NCBI GenBank assembly: GCA_917880885.1
Contig: OU862910.1
Location: 49,529,285 to 49,593,284, forward strand
Source: Limnephilus marmoratus
Taxonomy: Eukaryota; Arthropoda; Insecta; Trichoptera; Limnephilidae
Length of the DNA: 64,000 nucleotides
Direction of reading: 5' to 3'
The notes beneath the pieces were generated by a model. That model did not search any database, had not been told where the DNA came from, and was given only the letters and a program-made list of their open reading frames with translations. Position 1 is the stretch's first letter, and each line of letters begins with the position of its first letter. Shown here piece by piece: positions 31,571 through 42,190 of this stretch. A program made the position numbers and the translations under genes.

Positions 31571-31955
31571 CAGGGGTGACATCACTTATGCGAAGGATGT
31601 TAATTAGCGATTCCTGGGCATATTTGGAGTAAAAATATAGATGTCGTTTTGCCGTCCAATGATTTTTTTTCAATTAAAAGTAATAACAATATTTTTTCCA
31701 TAACACGTCGCAACTGAATAGTCAAGTATAAATTAACCGGAAATTAACTTAGTCTCGTTTTAGCTGTACGGTAACACACGAAATAGCGCGCTTATATGAA
31801 ATCCCATCGCGACGTGTAGCAATATGATCAGTGGCAACGTGTGATTTAATTGTTATTTTTTAATAGAAAAATAATATAGTCGTATACTTTTTGTACTCCA
31901 AATGTGCTCAGGAAACGCTGGGTAAAATCCTTCGGGAACGTTCTGTCACACCCTG
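31571..31955. mobile_element. MITE family B, complete copy (385 bp, TA target)
   Basis: Begins CAGGGGTGACATC and ends GTTCTGTCACACCCTG, flanked on both sides by TA (31569-31570, 31956-31957). The subterminal arms are also inverted: CCTGGGCATATTTGGAGTAA on the left, TACTCCAAATGTGCTCAGG on the right. TA duplication and CAGGGTG ends fit the Tc1/mariner superfamily. No transposase is encoded. Remnants lie at 8530-8865 and 49760-50045. Confidence 0.8.
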
Positions 31956-31965
31956 TATTTCAAAG

Positions 31966-32185
31966 TTGTAGATACTCTCAGGAATGCCCTGGTGAAATTC
32001 TAAATCGAAACGTTACTTTAAATGGCTTAAACCATGTCTGGTGACCAGATCTGAATATTCATGTAATTCCCACGTCCTATCCCTCACTACTATCTTCAGC
32101 CTTACAACATACCTCAAATAGAGATGCCATAGTCCCGCTATCTCTCGGTAATTGTTAATCTCCAAAGCGGTATTTACATAAAAAT
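31966..32185 (+). mobile_element. SINE family 1, 5'-truncated
   Basis: From GTAGATACTCTCAGGAATGC through CTGGTGACCAGATCTGAATA, CCTTACAACATACCTC and ATGCCATAGTCCCGCT to a short A-rich end. The tRNA head is missing. It lies 10 bp after the MITE B copy. Confidence 0.7.
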
Positions 32186-32640
32186 ATCAATTGAGAATGC
32201 AATTGTTCTAACTGCAAATGTCATACCATATGTAATTTTATATAATAAACCTACGTCTATATAAAAATCAAAATATGCTTACTCATAAATATGAATATAA
32301 GTGAGTGGTCTATCTTTCCATCTCCGCGAAGGTTTCAGGATTATTACAACCACATGACAATACATCTGAAAAACTTTTTAATCATTACAAAAACTCTTGT
32401 GAAACTGTCAAAAATGACATAATTTGAGAATGACATTTTGCAAACATCGATTGTTTAATAAAAATTTGATTTTCGAATAAACTCTTTAAATTAATGATTT
32501 TACTTGAAGTATTAAGTAAGTAAGAATTATTTATAGGCATTTTAAATAGGTACATGTGTTAGGTAACAAATTTAATTGATTGTTCTTATAATATACAAAA
32601 AATGAATGAAAAATGAAAATTTTAATAAAAAAATTGTAAT
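32186..32640. other. Unassigned AT-rich DNA
   Basis: Nothing recognised. Confidence 0.4.
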
Positions 32641-32838
32641 AGGTGGCACGCAAGCTGTTTGAAAACTGAATGTAATGGGACTGAATATATTGAACGCGGG
32701 AGGGGGTGGCGGTACGATGGAAGGGGAGAGGGAAGGCGGGGAAGGTGGAGGGGGAACGCTTCAGGGGAAGGGGACATGGGAGAAACAATTTCTTCATTAA
32801 GTGGCATTGCAACGCATGCCGGGAAATCACTGGTATTA
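32641..32838 (+). mobile_element. Helitron-like fragment with GA-rich interior
   Basis: GTGGCACGCAAGCTGTTTGA then AAACTGAATGTA, a GA-rich tract and GCATTGCAACGCATGCCGGG match the interior and 3' module of the copies at 4719-5039 and 36236-36915. The terminal CTAG is replaced by CTGG, so the end is decayed. Confidence 0.6.
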
Positions 32839-33251
32839 TATATAAAGTCTGAAATCATTTATGATCGCTAAAATCTTTTTAAGAAAGTTTAAATTCTTTC
32901 AAATAACGCACCAAACGGTAAAACGGTATTATAATAATATTATCGGATCGGTGGCAACCCTAAGCAATTTAAGTATGCGGCAAGCAGCATTCCTTTCATT
33001 TAACTTTTAATTAAAGAGGTATGTATGTCATTTATTATTGTTTCTCACGCTTAGTAAAATCACTATTTATTGAGACACGTTCAAACTCACACGCGCTTTT
33101 ACTGATTGGGTTTTCTGAATGATAATAAATCATGAATGGACATTTGACCTTGGTATGTATGTAAGTATGGCTCAGTACGTTGTAACTAAGTGAACATTAT
33201 TTAAAAGATTATTTTTCACACAGATTGAATTTGGCAGCGCGTTCAAGTACA
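32839..33251. other. Unassigned DNA upstream of tRNA-Glu
   Basis: Nothing recognised. Confidence 0.4.
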
Positions 33252-33323
33252 TCCCGTATGGTCTAGTGGCTAGGATAGCTGGCTTTCACCCAGCAGGCTC
33301 GGGTTCGATTCCCGGTACGGGAA
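33252..33323 (+). tRNA. tRNA-Glu (anticodon UUC)
   Basis: A 72-nt cloverleaf. Acceptor TCCCGTA (33252-33258) pairs with TACGGGA (33316-33322), discriminator A. Anticodon stem GCTGG/CCAGC closes the loop CTTTCAC, anticodon TTC (33285-33287), reading GAA/GAG. A box TGGTCTAGTGG and B box GGTTCGATTCC are canonical. No intron. A T5 terminator follows at 33327-33331. The sequence is very close to known insect tRNA-Glu(UUC), so it is probably functional. Confidence 0.96.
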
Positions 33324-33326
33324 ACC

Positions 33327-33331
33327 TTTTT
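33327..33331 (+). terminator. Pol III terminator of tRNA-Glu
   Basis: T5 run four bases after the tRNA 3' end, followed by a T8 run at 33334-33341. Confidence 0.85.
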
Positions 33332-33501
33332 GCTTTTTTTTATTCAGTTTCAAAGAGTAGAAATTATTATTTTTTTACTGATTTCTACATAGATTTTTTA
33401 TTATTAAGAAATGAGATTTTTTTATTGAAAACTTCTTTAGATCCGTTATGATTTGAAACTCGATGAAACGAAAAAGTGACACTAAAAAGAGAAAAAAACA
33501 A

Positions 33502-33684
33502 CCGGTCAGCGGTTGAGTGGGCACAGCGCTTGGATCCCACCTGGACGTCGCGTGTTCGATTCCGCGGCTGGCTAAGTCCTCCATCACAACACAAGCAATA
33601 TTTTCGGCTTTCTGTGGTGATTGTTGGGTTATTCGTAACCCGGGAATGTTTGTCTTTCTTTAAAAATATATATATATATATATA
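33502..33684 (+). mobile_element. tRNA-like SINE family 3 inserted in the MITE
   Basis: GGTCAGC (33504-33510) can pair with GCTGGCT (about 33568-33574) as a 7-bp acceptor including wobbles. The T arm contains GTTCGATTCC. The anticodon arm does not fold properly. A non-tRNA body (ATTTTCGGCTTTCTGTGGTG, then GTTATTCGTAACCCGGGAAT) and a (TA)n tail follow. This is a third, distinct tRNA-derived SINE type. Confidence 0.65.
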
Positions 33685-33784
33685 GGATTTAGCCTGCGAG
33701 AGAACGAGATAGAATAATTGGTCTCCCCGTTGTGCGGTGCTTCGTAGCCTCTTTAGTTTTACTCTTAGTTTTCTGAAGGTTTTA

Positions 33785-34205
33785 TTTTATTTTAGTTTAT
33801 TTAGGAAACAAACAGTTACACATATTTTTATAAGAAAGTAACATATTGCATGGTTCCAGTGAAGTTTCCGCTAAAATTTATAATATTTATAAAAACATTA
33901 AAGAAAACATAAAGTGGTAGAAAAAAAGAAAAAATATATATATATACACACAAATCATATAAACACAAATTAAAGCATGTGGGATATGTAAATCATCCAA
34001 ATATTATTATTATTATAAAAAGAAGTAAAACCAACATAATGAGAATGAAAGAAAAAATAACATGCAGCAGAGGTGGAGAGTTCGTAATTAACAATTTGCT
34101 TTAATTTTTCCTATTATGAATTTAATAAATTGACCTGAGAACAATAATGGAAAATATCAGCGTCGTAAAAGATATCATTGTATTTTGTGCACGTCCTTTG
34201 GAGAA
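33785..34205 (-). pseudogene. LINE 3' fragment inserted in the MITE
   Basis: Plus begins TTTATTTTATTTTAGTTTAT + TTAGGAAACAAACAG, mirroring the 3' end of L3 at 6000-6040 (TTTTGCAGAAACAAACAG). Toward its 5' side the minus frame reads YNDIFYDADIFH, like the TNIDVFN/NTDIFFDSL C-terminus of L3-type ORFs. Heavily 5'-truncated. Confidence 0.65.
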
Positions 34206-34354
34206 ATGAATGTTGTAGGTTTCACTTCTACCACGTGTAAACTGCACTTGGTTAGGAAACATACGTTTTTTTATATCTATCTAGGTACTCATCCTACCAA
34301 AGAAAAACAAAATTCCAACATACGATGTTACATTAACGGAAAAAATGACGCGTT

Positions 34355-34695
34355 TGAATAACACCTCTGCCGTAGGTCGCCCCCAGTGGTTCGCTACGTT
34401 TGATGACTTAGCAGGGGTGCCTATGTTTATGGCGTGAGGTTTGACGGCAGTTGCGCCAAGCCACCTATTGGGTGGCGGGCCGGATGGGGAGAGGCTGGTT
34501 GAGGGAGACCTTTTGACCTCTCCTGCGACTCTCTTGAAAATATCCCCTTGCACCACAGTGGGAGGGATCGATTCACGCACCCGTTACTCCTGGACACACT
34601 GATCCCTGATTCCTACCCATCTTTCATACCTATTTTGTTCCTAAACCTTCCACGCAGCATACCCAAAGATAAGGACCCAAAGGTAAGAAAAAAAA
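34355..34695 (+). mobile_element. LINE L5 3' region
   Basis: ACACCTCTGCCGTAGGTCGC, CAGTGGTTCGCTACGTTTGA, TTAGCAGGGGTGCC, GTTGAGGGAGACCTTTTGAC and GACACACTGATCCCTGATTC follow the module at 56063-56340. It ends in AAAGATAAGGACCCAAAGG and an A-rich tract, with the terminal hairpin mostly lost. No coding frame. Confidence 0.7.
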
Positions 34696-36235
34696 TCAAA
34701 AAAATATCCACAAAAAGATCAAATAATCTAGTAACTTTATTTTTTATCCACCATTCTTGGAATGTTCCTGTGTTATGGCGGGAAAATAAATGTCAAAGTG
34801 GTATGATCTCCAAAAGTCACAATCCGAATACGTTTTGATTACCTACATTATTTATTGGTACGTTATTCCTTTAACATCGTCTGATAAAATATTTCCTCTG
34901 TCGTGGGATTTTAGCTGCTGCCATTAGCCCCCGATTTCCTTCAGTATCGAATTTCGGGGAATCAATTTCCTCTGCAGTTTCCCTCGGCTCCGCACGTGTC
35001 GCCCAAATTGCTTACTATTTATTTAGCCGAGGCCCGAACCGTATACGTGACAACGCGACGCCTGGAGATGTTTTATAAAAGCTGTGCGCTGAATAAAATA
35101 TTCCTAACACAATAACATAAAATTACTTTATAATTATTATTTTGTCAAGTAAAGTTAATTGAACGTGAAGATTAAAATTTAATTTCTTCATTCGTTCGAG
35201 AGACAGTTAAGGCCAGTTGTTTCACAAAAAATCACATGTAATATTGTCATCAAGTGACGTTTCATCGCCATTTTGATTTCCACGCTAAACGCCGATTGTA
35301 GGTGTGTTTCAGCTTTCTATCAAATTGTAATAAGCTGACAAGCTTAACAACACGATAGCTGTTTTGTTATGTTCTTTACAATTTGTTGGAAAAAGGCTAA
35401 AATGGATTTGAAAACGAGAATCGGCATTTAACGGGGACCTTTCACCCGTCTGCTTGGTTCAATATATTCGCACTTCACAATCTGGAAGCCTCAGTTTCGC
35501 CCGAAAAATCAGAAACCGTCACTTTGGATCGAGATTGTAAAATATCTATGCAAGACAGCTTTCATATTTCAAAGACAATAAGAAGCATTATTTCGTTCTA
35601 TTTCTGGTCAAAGAAAAAAAACATATGTTTGCATGAGAGGAAGAGAGATATATAGCTTTTAAAATGTAAGGTCGCTCGGGACGTTTTTGGTCTTATGAAA
35701 GTATAACGCGATTACGTGTTTTGGGATGTATTTATTCCTAAACAAGCAGACGGGTTCAACTGTCGAAAAAACAAAATGGCGCACCGTAAAAATATAGTCG
35801 GAATCTAAATGACGTAAGTGAAGAAGGCGTTTACTCAAATATGCGTCGAGCGGCCCCGATGTATTGCACCAAAACCTCCTAGATGACAATTGGACGGACT
35901 TACTGTCGAATTGCCCTAACAAATACTCTAAAATAATGTGGGAATTAACGACGTAAGTGAAGAAGGTGTGTACATGGTCGAATTCGCCTTGGCTGGCCTG
36001 AAAATTTAATTTTTTCGCGGGGCTTAACCCAATAAAAAATCTGTAAACATGTTACTAATTTTCAGATGTTTCTAAACGAATCCCTCCGAAAATTATTAAC
36101 TCATCGTCTAAAAAAATCAAATCTGATGCTTACTGCTAAATTTATAGTTAAAAAACGTTTTATAAAATTTTCAAACCGTTTTACGCAAAAGATTTTAATG
36201 GTAAGGTACTTACTGTTTTTATTTATCTTAAACAT
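34696..36235. other. Unassigned DNA, one local duplication
   Basis: GACGTAAGTGAAGAAGG occurs at about 35813 and 35950, marking an approximately 140-bp duplication or nested fragments. GCAGACGGGTTCAA (35746) and CCGTCTGCTTGGTTCAA (35447) hint at another repeat. No supported gene. Confidence 0.4.
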
Positions 36236-36915
36236 ATAAAAATCAAAATATGTTTGTTTCTGGGTTTGTATGTATGTATGTATGTACGTATGTATGCTAT
36301 GCGTTGCTAAACCATTCATCTAATTGCGATGAAACTTTGGGGATTTGATGTGTGCGTACCCGCGATGGTTTCTATATTACATGGTGGGTTCTGGCATCAT
36401 GAAATTATGCATTGCTAACCGTTCATCCGATTGCGATGAAACTTTGGGGATTTGATGTGTGCATGCCTGCGATGGTAGACGTATAGAAATATACAAAGTT
36501 CAGTCATAATGAAATTAGGCGTTGGTAACCACTCATCCGATTGCGATGAAACTTTGGGGATTTGATGTGAGCACGCTTGCGAATGTTTCTATATATACTG
36601 GTGAGCTCTGGCGTTATGAAAAATGTATTTTAAAAAATGCAAAAGGTGGCACGCGAGCTGTTTGAAAACTGAATGTACCGGGACTGAATGAATGGAGTGG
36701 GGGAGGAGGGAGGGGGAGGGGGTTCGCGGGGCGTGTGATGTGGGAGAGGAAGGGGAGGCGGAAAGGGAACTGGACGAATAGGAAAGGACACGCAGGAAGA
36801 TCGGAACACGCAATATATATATACATACCCAGATGCATGCATATTTTGTTTTATATATATATATATATAGATTTACCCCTAACATCATGCGAGCGAAGCC
36901 GCGGGTAAAAGCTAG
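36236..36915 (+). mobile_element. Helitron-like element with three tandem ~110-bp repeats
   Basis: The 3' end GCGAAGCCGCGGGTAAAAGC then TAG finishes CTAG at 36912-36915, followed by T, as in lepidopteran Helitrons. The interior has three units starting about 36309, 36417 and 36527, each with CATCCGATTGCGATGAAACT and TTGGGGATTTGATGTG. A GTGGCACGCGAGCTGTTTGA block and a GA-rich tract follow. The 5' border is uncertain. No Rep/helicase is encoded. Confidence 0.65.
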
Positions 36916-37571
36916 TCTTAAATATTAAATAACTTACATCCGAGTGTGTCGATCTGAAAAAAGGTATTGTAAGTTATGAATTCGTCGGAATTAATTAAAA
37001 TGTGAGCCTTGAGCAATCCCCCATTATAATAGTTTAGGGCCAAGTAAGCGAATAGAAGAAATATATTTGGCATTTATTTTTCCAATATACAACATGACGC
37101 ATTTGTTTTATCTCGTATTTTCGAATTGGCGAAGAGTTGAACTTTTAGATAATAAAAAAAAGAATCTTATTTACCGCCGTTTGGGTGAAAATCATCTCAA
37201 AGGCTCTTTAAAGTGAATTTTATACAATAGAATTAAAACCCCAAAAAACTTAATTCTTATACAAACCTAACACGAGCATTATATCACAATAGCTGGCTAC
37301 TAACATACTAATAGTGAAAACGTGTAGCCTATTTAGCAACATCCTATATAAACAACTCTTAACACGTCATAAATATTTTTAATGACTTGTTTACAATTAA
37401 AACTTGTAACTAATAGATTACATCTAACATAATAACAATAGAAAATTATAAGTCTCGTGTAATGTGCATGTTTCCATTCAATTGTAAATAATTTTGTTTC
37501 AACTTTAATATTAATTTAATTATTTTTTGTGTTTCATCACAAATTTAAATAGGTAGGTAAAAAAAAGAAGA
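36916..37571. other. Unassigned AT-rich DNA
   Basis: Nothing recognised. Confidence 0.4.
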
Positions 37572-38047
37572 AATTTAAATGTTGCCAGTTGTAGTTACCA
37601 TTTCGATGGCCCGGTATGTCAGTTAATTTTAAGCTCGGCTTGGTTGGAATGTCGAACTTAGCACGGCTTGTAATATAAACCATATATATGTATTTTCGTT
37701 ATTTGTTTTTGGGGTGTTATGCCGTGTTGCGCTACCTCCTTCTTTAGCCAACGTTTCGGACATAGTTGCAGTGTCCATCATCAGGGCAGATCCGGCAGAT
37801 CCGGTAGATGTGTCACACATCTACCGGATCTGCCCTGATGATGGACACTGCAACGATGTCCGAAACGTTGGCTAAAGAAGGAGGTAGCGCAACACGGCAT
37901 AACACCCCAAAAACAAATAACGAAAATACATATATATGGTTTATATTACAAGCCGTGCTAAGTTCGACATTCCAACCAAGCCGAGCTTAAAATTAACTGA
38001 CATACCGGGCCATCGAAATGGTAACTACAACTGGCAACATTTAAATT
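37572..38047. repeat. Near-perfect ~235-bp-arm palindrome containing two hammerhead-like cores
   Basis: The left arm 37572-37813 and right arm 37815-38047 are reverse complements. The encoded shadow peptides are identical, and the only large difference is a 9-bp tandem duplication (CAGATCCGG) in the left arm. Each arm runs outward from GGTAGATGTGTC/ACACATCTACC through CTGATGATGGACACTGCAAC + GATGTCCGAAACG, the repeat H body and ACATATATATGGTTTATATT, to GGCAACATTTAAATT. Cores are at 37752-37784 (minus) and 37835-37867 (plus). Confidence 0.9.
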
Positions 38048-38136
38048 AGGGCAGATCCGGTAGATGTGTCACACATCTAAAGGATCTGCCCTGATGATGG
38101 ACACTGCAACGATGTCCGAAACGTTGGCTAAAATGT
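38048..38136 (+). repeat. Third repeat H core directly adjoining the palindrome
   Basis: AGGGCAGATCCGGTAGATGT then GTCACACATCTAAAGGATCT, GCCCTGATGATGG and the GATGTCCGAAACGTTGGC core (38091-38123). The sequence just before CTGATGA folds as a hairpin (GGCAGATCC/GGATCTGCC plus AGATGTGT/ACACATCT). The copy stops after GTTGGCTAAAA. Confidence 0.8.
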
Positions 38137-38224
38137 TAAAACTTATCCGTATGTAGGTCGCAAGCTTACATGTCATGTCACATGTCACTTATTGTCTATG
38201 ATTTTGATAGAGGAACGTGTTTAT

Positions 38225-38475
38225 TTTAGAAGTGATAATTCCTTAGCACCGTTGTGATTTGAAACTCGTTGAAACGGAAATAACACTAAACCGAGACAAA
38301 CACATGCATCTATAGGATTTAGCCTGCGAGAGAATGAGATAGAATGAAACCTTATCTACGTGCAATTCCGCATCGGCCGCTTTCATTATGAGCTCACTTT
38401 TCAAGGCTCCTATTGGTTGAGATTGTGTGGGTGAAGTTTCCACTTCTACCGCGTGTGAACTGCGCTGATTATTTT
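38225..38475 (+). mobile_element. MITE family A copy
   Basis: CCTTAGCACCGTTGTGATTT then GAAACTCGTTGAAACGG, AGGATTTAGCCTGCGAGAGA, CAAGGCTCCTATTGGTTGAG and TTTCCACTTCTACCGCGTGT. It shares the left and right family ends, and its middle is the subtype also seen at 61438-61560. Confidence 0.7.
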
Positions 38476-39607
38476 CTTTGAAAAATCAAACTGCTGTCTA
38501 CGTGAGTGCTATATCTATACCTTCTACTGTCATCGGGAGATCGCGATCTAAATCTATCGCAACCTAAAATGTTTTAGGCGGGTTGATTATTTACGAGTTG
38601 ATTTTTAAGTTCCCCACTTGAATCTTCACAGTACTGTATGCGAGGAAACTAATTTAAAATAGTACTTATTTGCTTAAGTCGTGCACTATTCATGAAATTA
38701 ACAGCTGGAAATAAACTGTACTGACATTGAAACCTTTAAAATCCCTTATCCGACTATTTTAGAGAGATTATCAAATAATAACATCGACATTCCTCATCGC
38801 TCGATCAATATAATAGCCCAGCCTTAGACAATTTACGTAAAAGTATGTATTCAATATTATTTACGTAGATATCAGATTTGACATACTACTAGCGCCTCGG
38901 CGTCAAAAAAAAGGAACTATACCCCAGCTTGTCGAGGTTTGAGTGGCATATTTAGCCAGCTTAAATTCGAGTGAGGAATGTCGTACATAGCAAGGATACG
39001 GGCTGCATGATATACCGGGCCAATATACAAATTCCATGCAAAATCTGGACCCCGAAAATAGAGTAACTTATTCCCTATTGCTAATGAAGCTTTGTTAAAT
39101 CACAAGATATATTATACTAAGCCAAGCCTATCGCACCAGTAGTAAACTCGGCAATGAATACGGATGTAAGCTTTCGTCCATGGCCTGATTTATGGACTTA
39201 ATCACGAAGGAAACACTCCATCTCCGTGTTAGGTCTCGTAAAATGTTTTACGATTGGCTGTAAATTATTGCGAAGGAATACGTAATTGGGCGCCGACATG
39301 AATATTGTGTGACCAAATCAAATAAAGAAACTATTGTGCAGTGTTTTTATTTTTTGTTCCACGCATTTCAACGATAGTTTTTTTTATTTATTTTATAAAT
39401 ATAAGTTTTTATTTTACAAATATAATTAAAAAAGTCCCCATAAACTACTTCTTTGCAGTTTGTCTAACGGGTTCTTTACATTAAAGATCTTATTGTAGAA
39501 ATTTAACCCGGCGTCGATGACGCTGTTACATTTTTACAATTACTCGTATATAAAATAAAATTTAAAATTTACAGAAATATGTATTTTAAATAATATGTCA
39601 TTGTAAG
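38476..39607. other. Unassigned DNA
   Basis: No supported gene or repeat. 39375-39430 is A/T-rich and could be a LINE 3' tail. Confidence 0.4.
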
Positions 39608-39832
39608 CTAATACAAATTAATTCTTTCCGTAAGCCAAGTCTTCAGTAAATTCACCAATTGTATATTTTGGGCACAGTTTTTAATTTCAGCAGGTTTTAC
39701 AAAAAGACGCAGACCAGTGAAAAACCACGGGATATTCTGAATGAGGTCGTCGTCTGATTTTATTTTCGTTTTAATGAAATGTATTGTATTTAAATAATTA
39801 ATAACGACAGTAATATTATTGATATTAGTTTT
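39608..39832 (-). pseudogene. Possible LINE C-terminal remnant
   Basis: The minus frame ends QLVNLLKTWLTERINLY-stop, reminiscent of the FKKxLKxWL ending of several LINE ORFs. It is fused in frame to repeat H sequence on its 5' side, so it may be a chance extension. I cannot assign a family. Confidence 0.3.
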
Positions 39833-39907
39833 TGGGGTATTATGCCGTGTTGCGCTACCTCCTTCTTTAGCCAACGTTTCGGACAGCGTTGCAGTGTCCA
39901 TCATCAG
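39833..39907 (-). repeat. Repeat H copy with hammerhead-like core
   Basis: Minus strand: CTGATGATGGACACTGCAAC then GCTGTCCGAAACG (39907-39875), followed by the GTTGGCTAAAGAAGGAGGTA body. The GGACA/TGTCC (with one extra GC) hairpin is intact. Confidence 0.75.
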
Positions 39908-39984
39908 GGCAGATGTGTAATAGTTAGGGGTGGTTTTTGCACTTATCTACTTAGGAGCGATACCGTGTCGCCAGATCCACTCCT

Positions 39985-40035
39985 CTACGAGCTGGCGCCA
40001 CAATACAATTGTACAATTGTAGCGCCAGCTCGTAG
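39985..40035. repeat. 51-bp imperfect palindrome
   Basis: CTACGAGCTGGCGC at the left is the reverse complement of GCGCCAGCTCGTAG at the right, around CAATTGTACAATTG. It could extrude as a hairpin. No element ends are assigned. Confidence 0.75.
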
Positions 40036-40179
40036 ACGAAGTTATGAGTTTCAAAATGAACTTGGGTAAAACGTTTGCAATAGCGTCTCGTGACACGATT
40101 CAGTAGATACAATTAATAATTCGATTGGCAGGGCTGCAGTATCGTAGCGCATTTTTATTATTTTTTATTTCTCCATAAA

Positions 40180-40395
40180 TATTTATAATAATTAATAATA
40201 TTGAATAATGAAATAATTTTACTTTGTATAAACCACTTATTTGATGTGCAAATCCGACCGGTTTCGGAACAAACGTTCCTTCGTCAGGGAAAGCTTATAC
40301 TAATTTGACAGTTTCGAAAAAAAAAAAAAAAAAAAAAAATAAAAAAAAAAAAAAATAATAAAAAAAAAAATATTAATAATATTAATAATATTGTT
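40180..40395 (-). mobile_element. Small retroposon-like unit with hammerhead-like core between AAT tracts
   Basis: The minus strand carries CTGACGAAGGAACGTTTGTT then CCGAAACCGG (40287-40261), with a GGAAC/GTTCC stem. Plus shows an A-rich run (40317-40370) grading into (AAT)n on one side and (AAT)n at 40185-40215 on the other. Apart from the core it has no similarity to repeat H. Class uncertain. Confidence 0.45.
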
Positions 40396-40800
40396 TGACA
40401 TAATATTTCATCCACTCTGCTAATAAAGCAGGTGCTAGTGCTTAGGAAAGGTCAACTTATACATGTATTATTATAACTTTTTGAAGAGTTACAGAGTGAA
40501 GTAAAATTATTATAATTAATTTCTAATTGGATTTCTAATCTAATATTATGTACCGTGCTTGTGACCTCAAATCGACCACAAATATCAACATTTTTAAGGT
40601 TTATATCAAAAATATTTGTAAATTTTCAAAAAGTTCTATCCTCAGCTGTCTATACCTATACATTTGTCGTATAAATCTATATGACAGGTATATTTAAAAT
40701 AAGGAATTCCTTTTTAGAGTCAACCTCATTCTTGATATTTAAAAAAAATATATTATATTCTAAATTTAGATGCCTTATCGATTCTCCAAACAAGCACTTC
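40396..40800. other. Unassigned AT-rich DNA
   Basis: Nothing recognised. Confidence 0.4.
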
Positions 40801-40811
40801 CAATTTTGAAA

Positions 40812-41300
40812 TTGGTCACGTTGGCGCTAACAAAAAACGGTCCAAAGAAGCGAAACTAGCAGTCCACAATGGAGTGCTGGTGCCTATATCTATGTATGGC
40901 AGTGAGGCATGGAACTGGCATAGGAAGGATGAAAGTAGACTGAGTGCTGTAGAAATGAGAACCCTGAGGCAAATGTGCGGTAAAACAATGTGAGATCGTG
41001 TGAGAAATATGGCGATCCGCAAAGAATGCAACGCTGATATTAGCGTAAAGATAAGTTTAAGAAAGGTATGCTCAAATGGTTAGGGCACGTAGAGCAAATG
41101 AACGAAGAAAGGAGTGTACGTGGAATATATGACGCAAATGTGAAAGGTAGAAGAAGTCGGGACGCCCGAACAAGAGAATCAGATACTCGAGTCGGGCATG
41201 GTCAAGAATGTATGAATGTGAATGAGTGTGTGCCAAGACCGAGTTGTTTGGCGGTCCATCCTCTTTGCCTACCCATTGTTAGTTAGTTAGTTAGTTAATT
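40812..41300 (+). pseudogene. LINE L6 C-terminal region, decayed
   Basis: TTGGCGCTAACAAAAAACGG, GCAGTCCACAATGGAGTGCT and TGTATGGCAGTGAGGCATGG, then MNEERSVRGIYDANVKGRRS (41098 onward) and GTTTGGCGGTCCATCC, follow L6. Indels and an in-frame stop (ACAATGTGAGATCG near 40990) break the frame. The (TTAG)n tail is at 41277-41300. Confidence 0.8.
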
Positions 41301-41912
41301 AGTCACTATTAAATTCAAAGCCAAATATCAAGATATCATTTAACCGGAGTTAGACACAACGGAATCTTAATTTTGCAATACTATGCAATACTTTGCACTT
41401 ATGATTGTCAAAATATTTAAAATTACGTAATTAAGTGAACAGTACTAACCAAAGATTGCAAATAACAGCGTCCATTATTTTAATAATTCCTCAAAATACC
41501 GCAGAATCCTTTTAGAAGCCATTGAAAACTTCGAATTGATTAAAATTCTTGGTATAAAAAAATACATCCTCATTTCTTTATTGTCCCTCTGCGAATTAAA
41601 CTTTCCCATACTTACTAACTCTGAGGAAGTTATAAACTCTAGTACCTATCTGGAAAGTTATTCCACGCGGGAGGTGATATTAATGGAAGATGGGATATAA
41701 GATAGAAGGGGAGACGATAAAAGTAGAAAAAGATATCAAGCTAAAATAAAACACAGAAAAGTTTTTGTCACATTAAAAAGTTCTTGTTGGAAGGAAAATG
41801 GGTAACGTTTCTCTTAGGAACCGTAATGGCAAAGAAAAATGATTTTTTGGATATTTTTTATGTGTTTTAAGTTCACGGAGTTATTTATGAAATTTATTTA
41901 TAAAAATATATT
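41301..41912. other. Unassigned DNA
   Basis: Nothing recognised. Confidence 0.4.
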
Positions 41913-42190
41913 GAAGTGAAAACTTCTTTAGCACCGTTGTGATTTGAAACTCGATGAAACGAAAAATAGCGGCATTAAAAAGAAACAAACATACCTATAC
42001 ATTTATAGAATTTAGCCTGCGAGATAATGATATAGCATAATCCGTCTCTTCTTTGTGCTGTGCTTCGTAGCCTATCGATCTCCTCTTAGGTGCTTCGTAG
42101 CCTACTTCGTACTCTGGTCTACTTTAGTTTTCTGAAGGTTTTACTTCTACCGCGTGTGAATTGCATACTTTGATTTTTATCTCTTTGTAA
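41913..42190 (+). mobile_element. MITE family A, well preserved copy
   Basis: Left end GAAGTGAAAACTTCTTTAGC (41913), then ACCGTTGTGATTTGAAACTC, TTTAGCCTGCGAGATAATGA and a duplicated GTGCTTCGTAGCCTA block. The right inverted end GAAGGTTTTACTTC (42134-42147) and CGCGTGTGAATTGCA follow. The terminal motif is itself nearly self-complementary (GAAGT...ACTTC). No protein. Confidence 0.75.

Larger units (their letters stand above)
33425..34228 (+). mobile_element. MITE family A copy split by two insertions
   Basis: The left end TTGAAAACTTCTTTAG, then ATTTGAAACTCGATGAAACG, is interrupted at about 33500. It resumes TATAGGATTTAGCCTGCGAG at 33681, continues GGTGCTTCGTAGCCTC and TTTTCTGAAGGTTT to about 33785, and is interrupted again. 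It ends GTAGGTTTCACTTCTACCAC at 34214-34233. The order of the pieces matches the uninterrupted copy at 41913-42190. Confidence 0.75.

Noticed and set aside
33504..33574. Functional tRNA beside tRNA-Glu
   Set aside because: Acceptor can pair only with wobbles and the anticodon arm does not form; it is followed by a SINE body and (TA)n tail.
37835..37867. Active type I or type III hammerhead ribozyme
   Set aside because: Core is suggestive, but there is an extra base before helix II, and no helix III with a cleavable NUH triplet could be drawn in any copy; kept only as a hammerhead-like motif.
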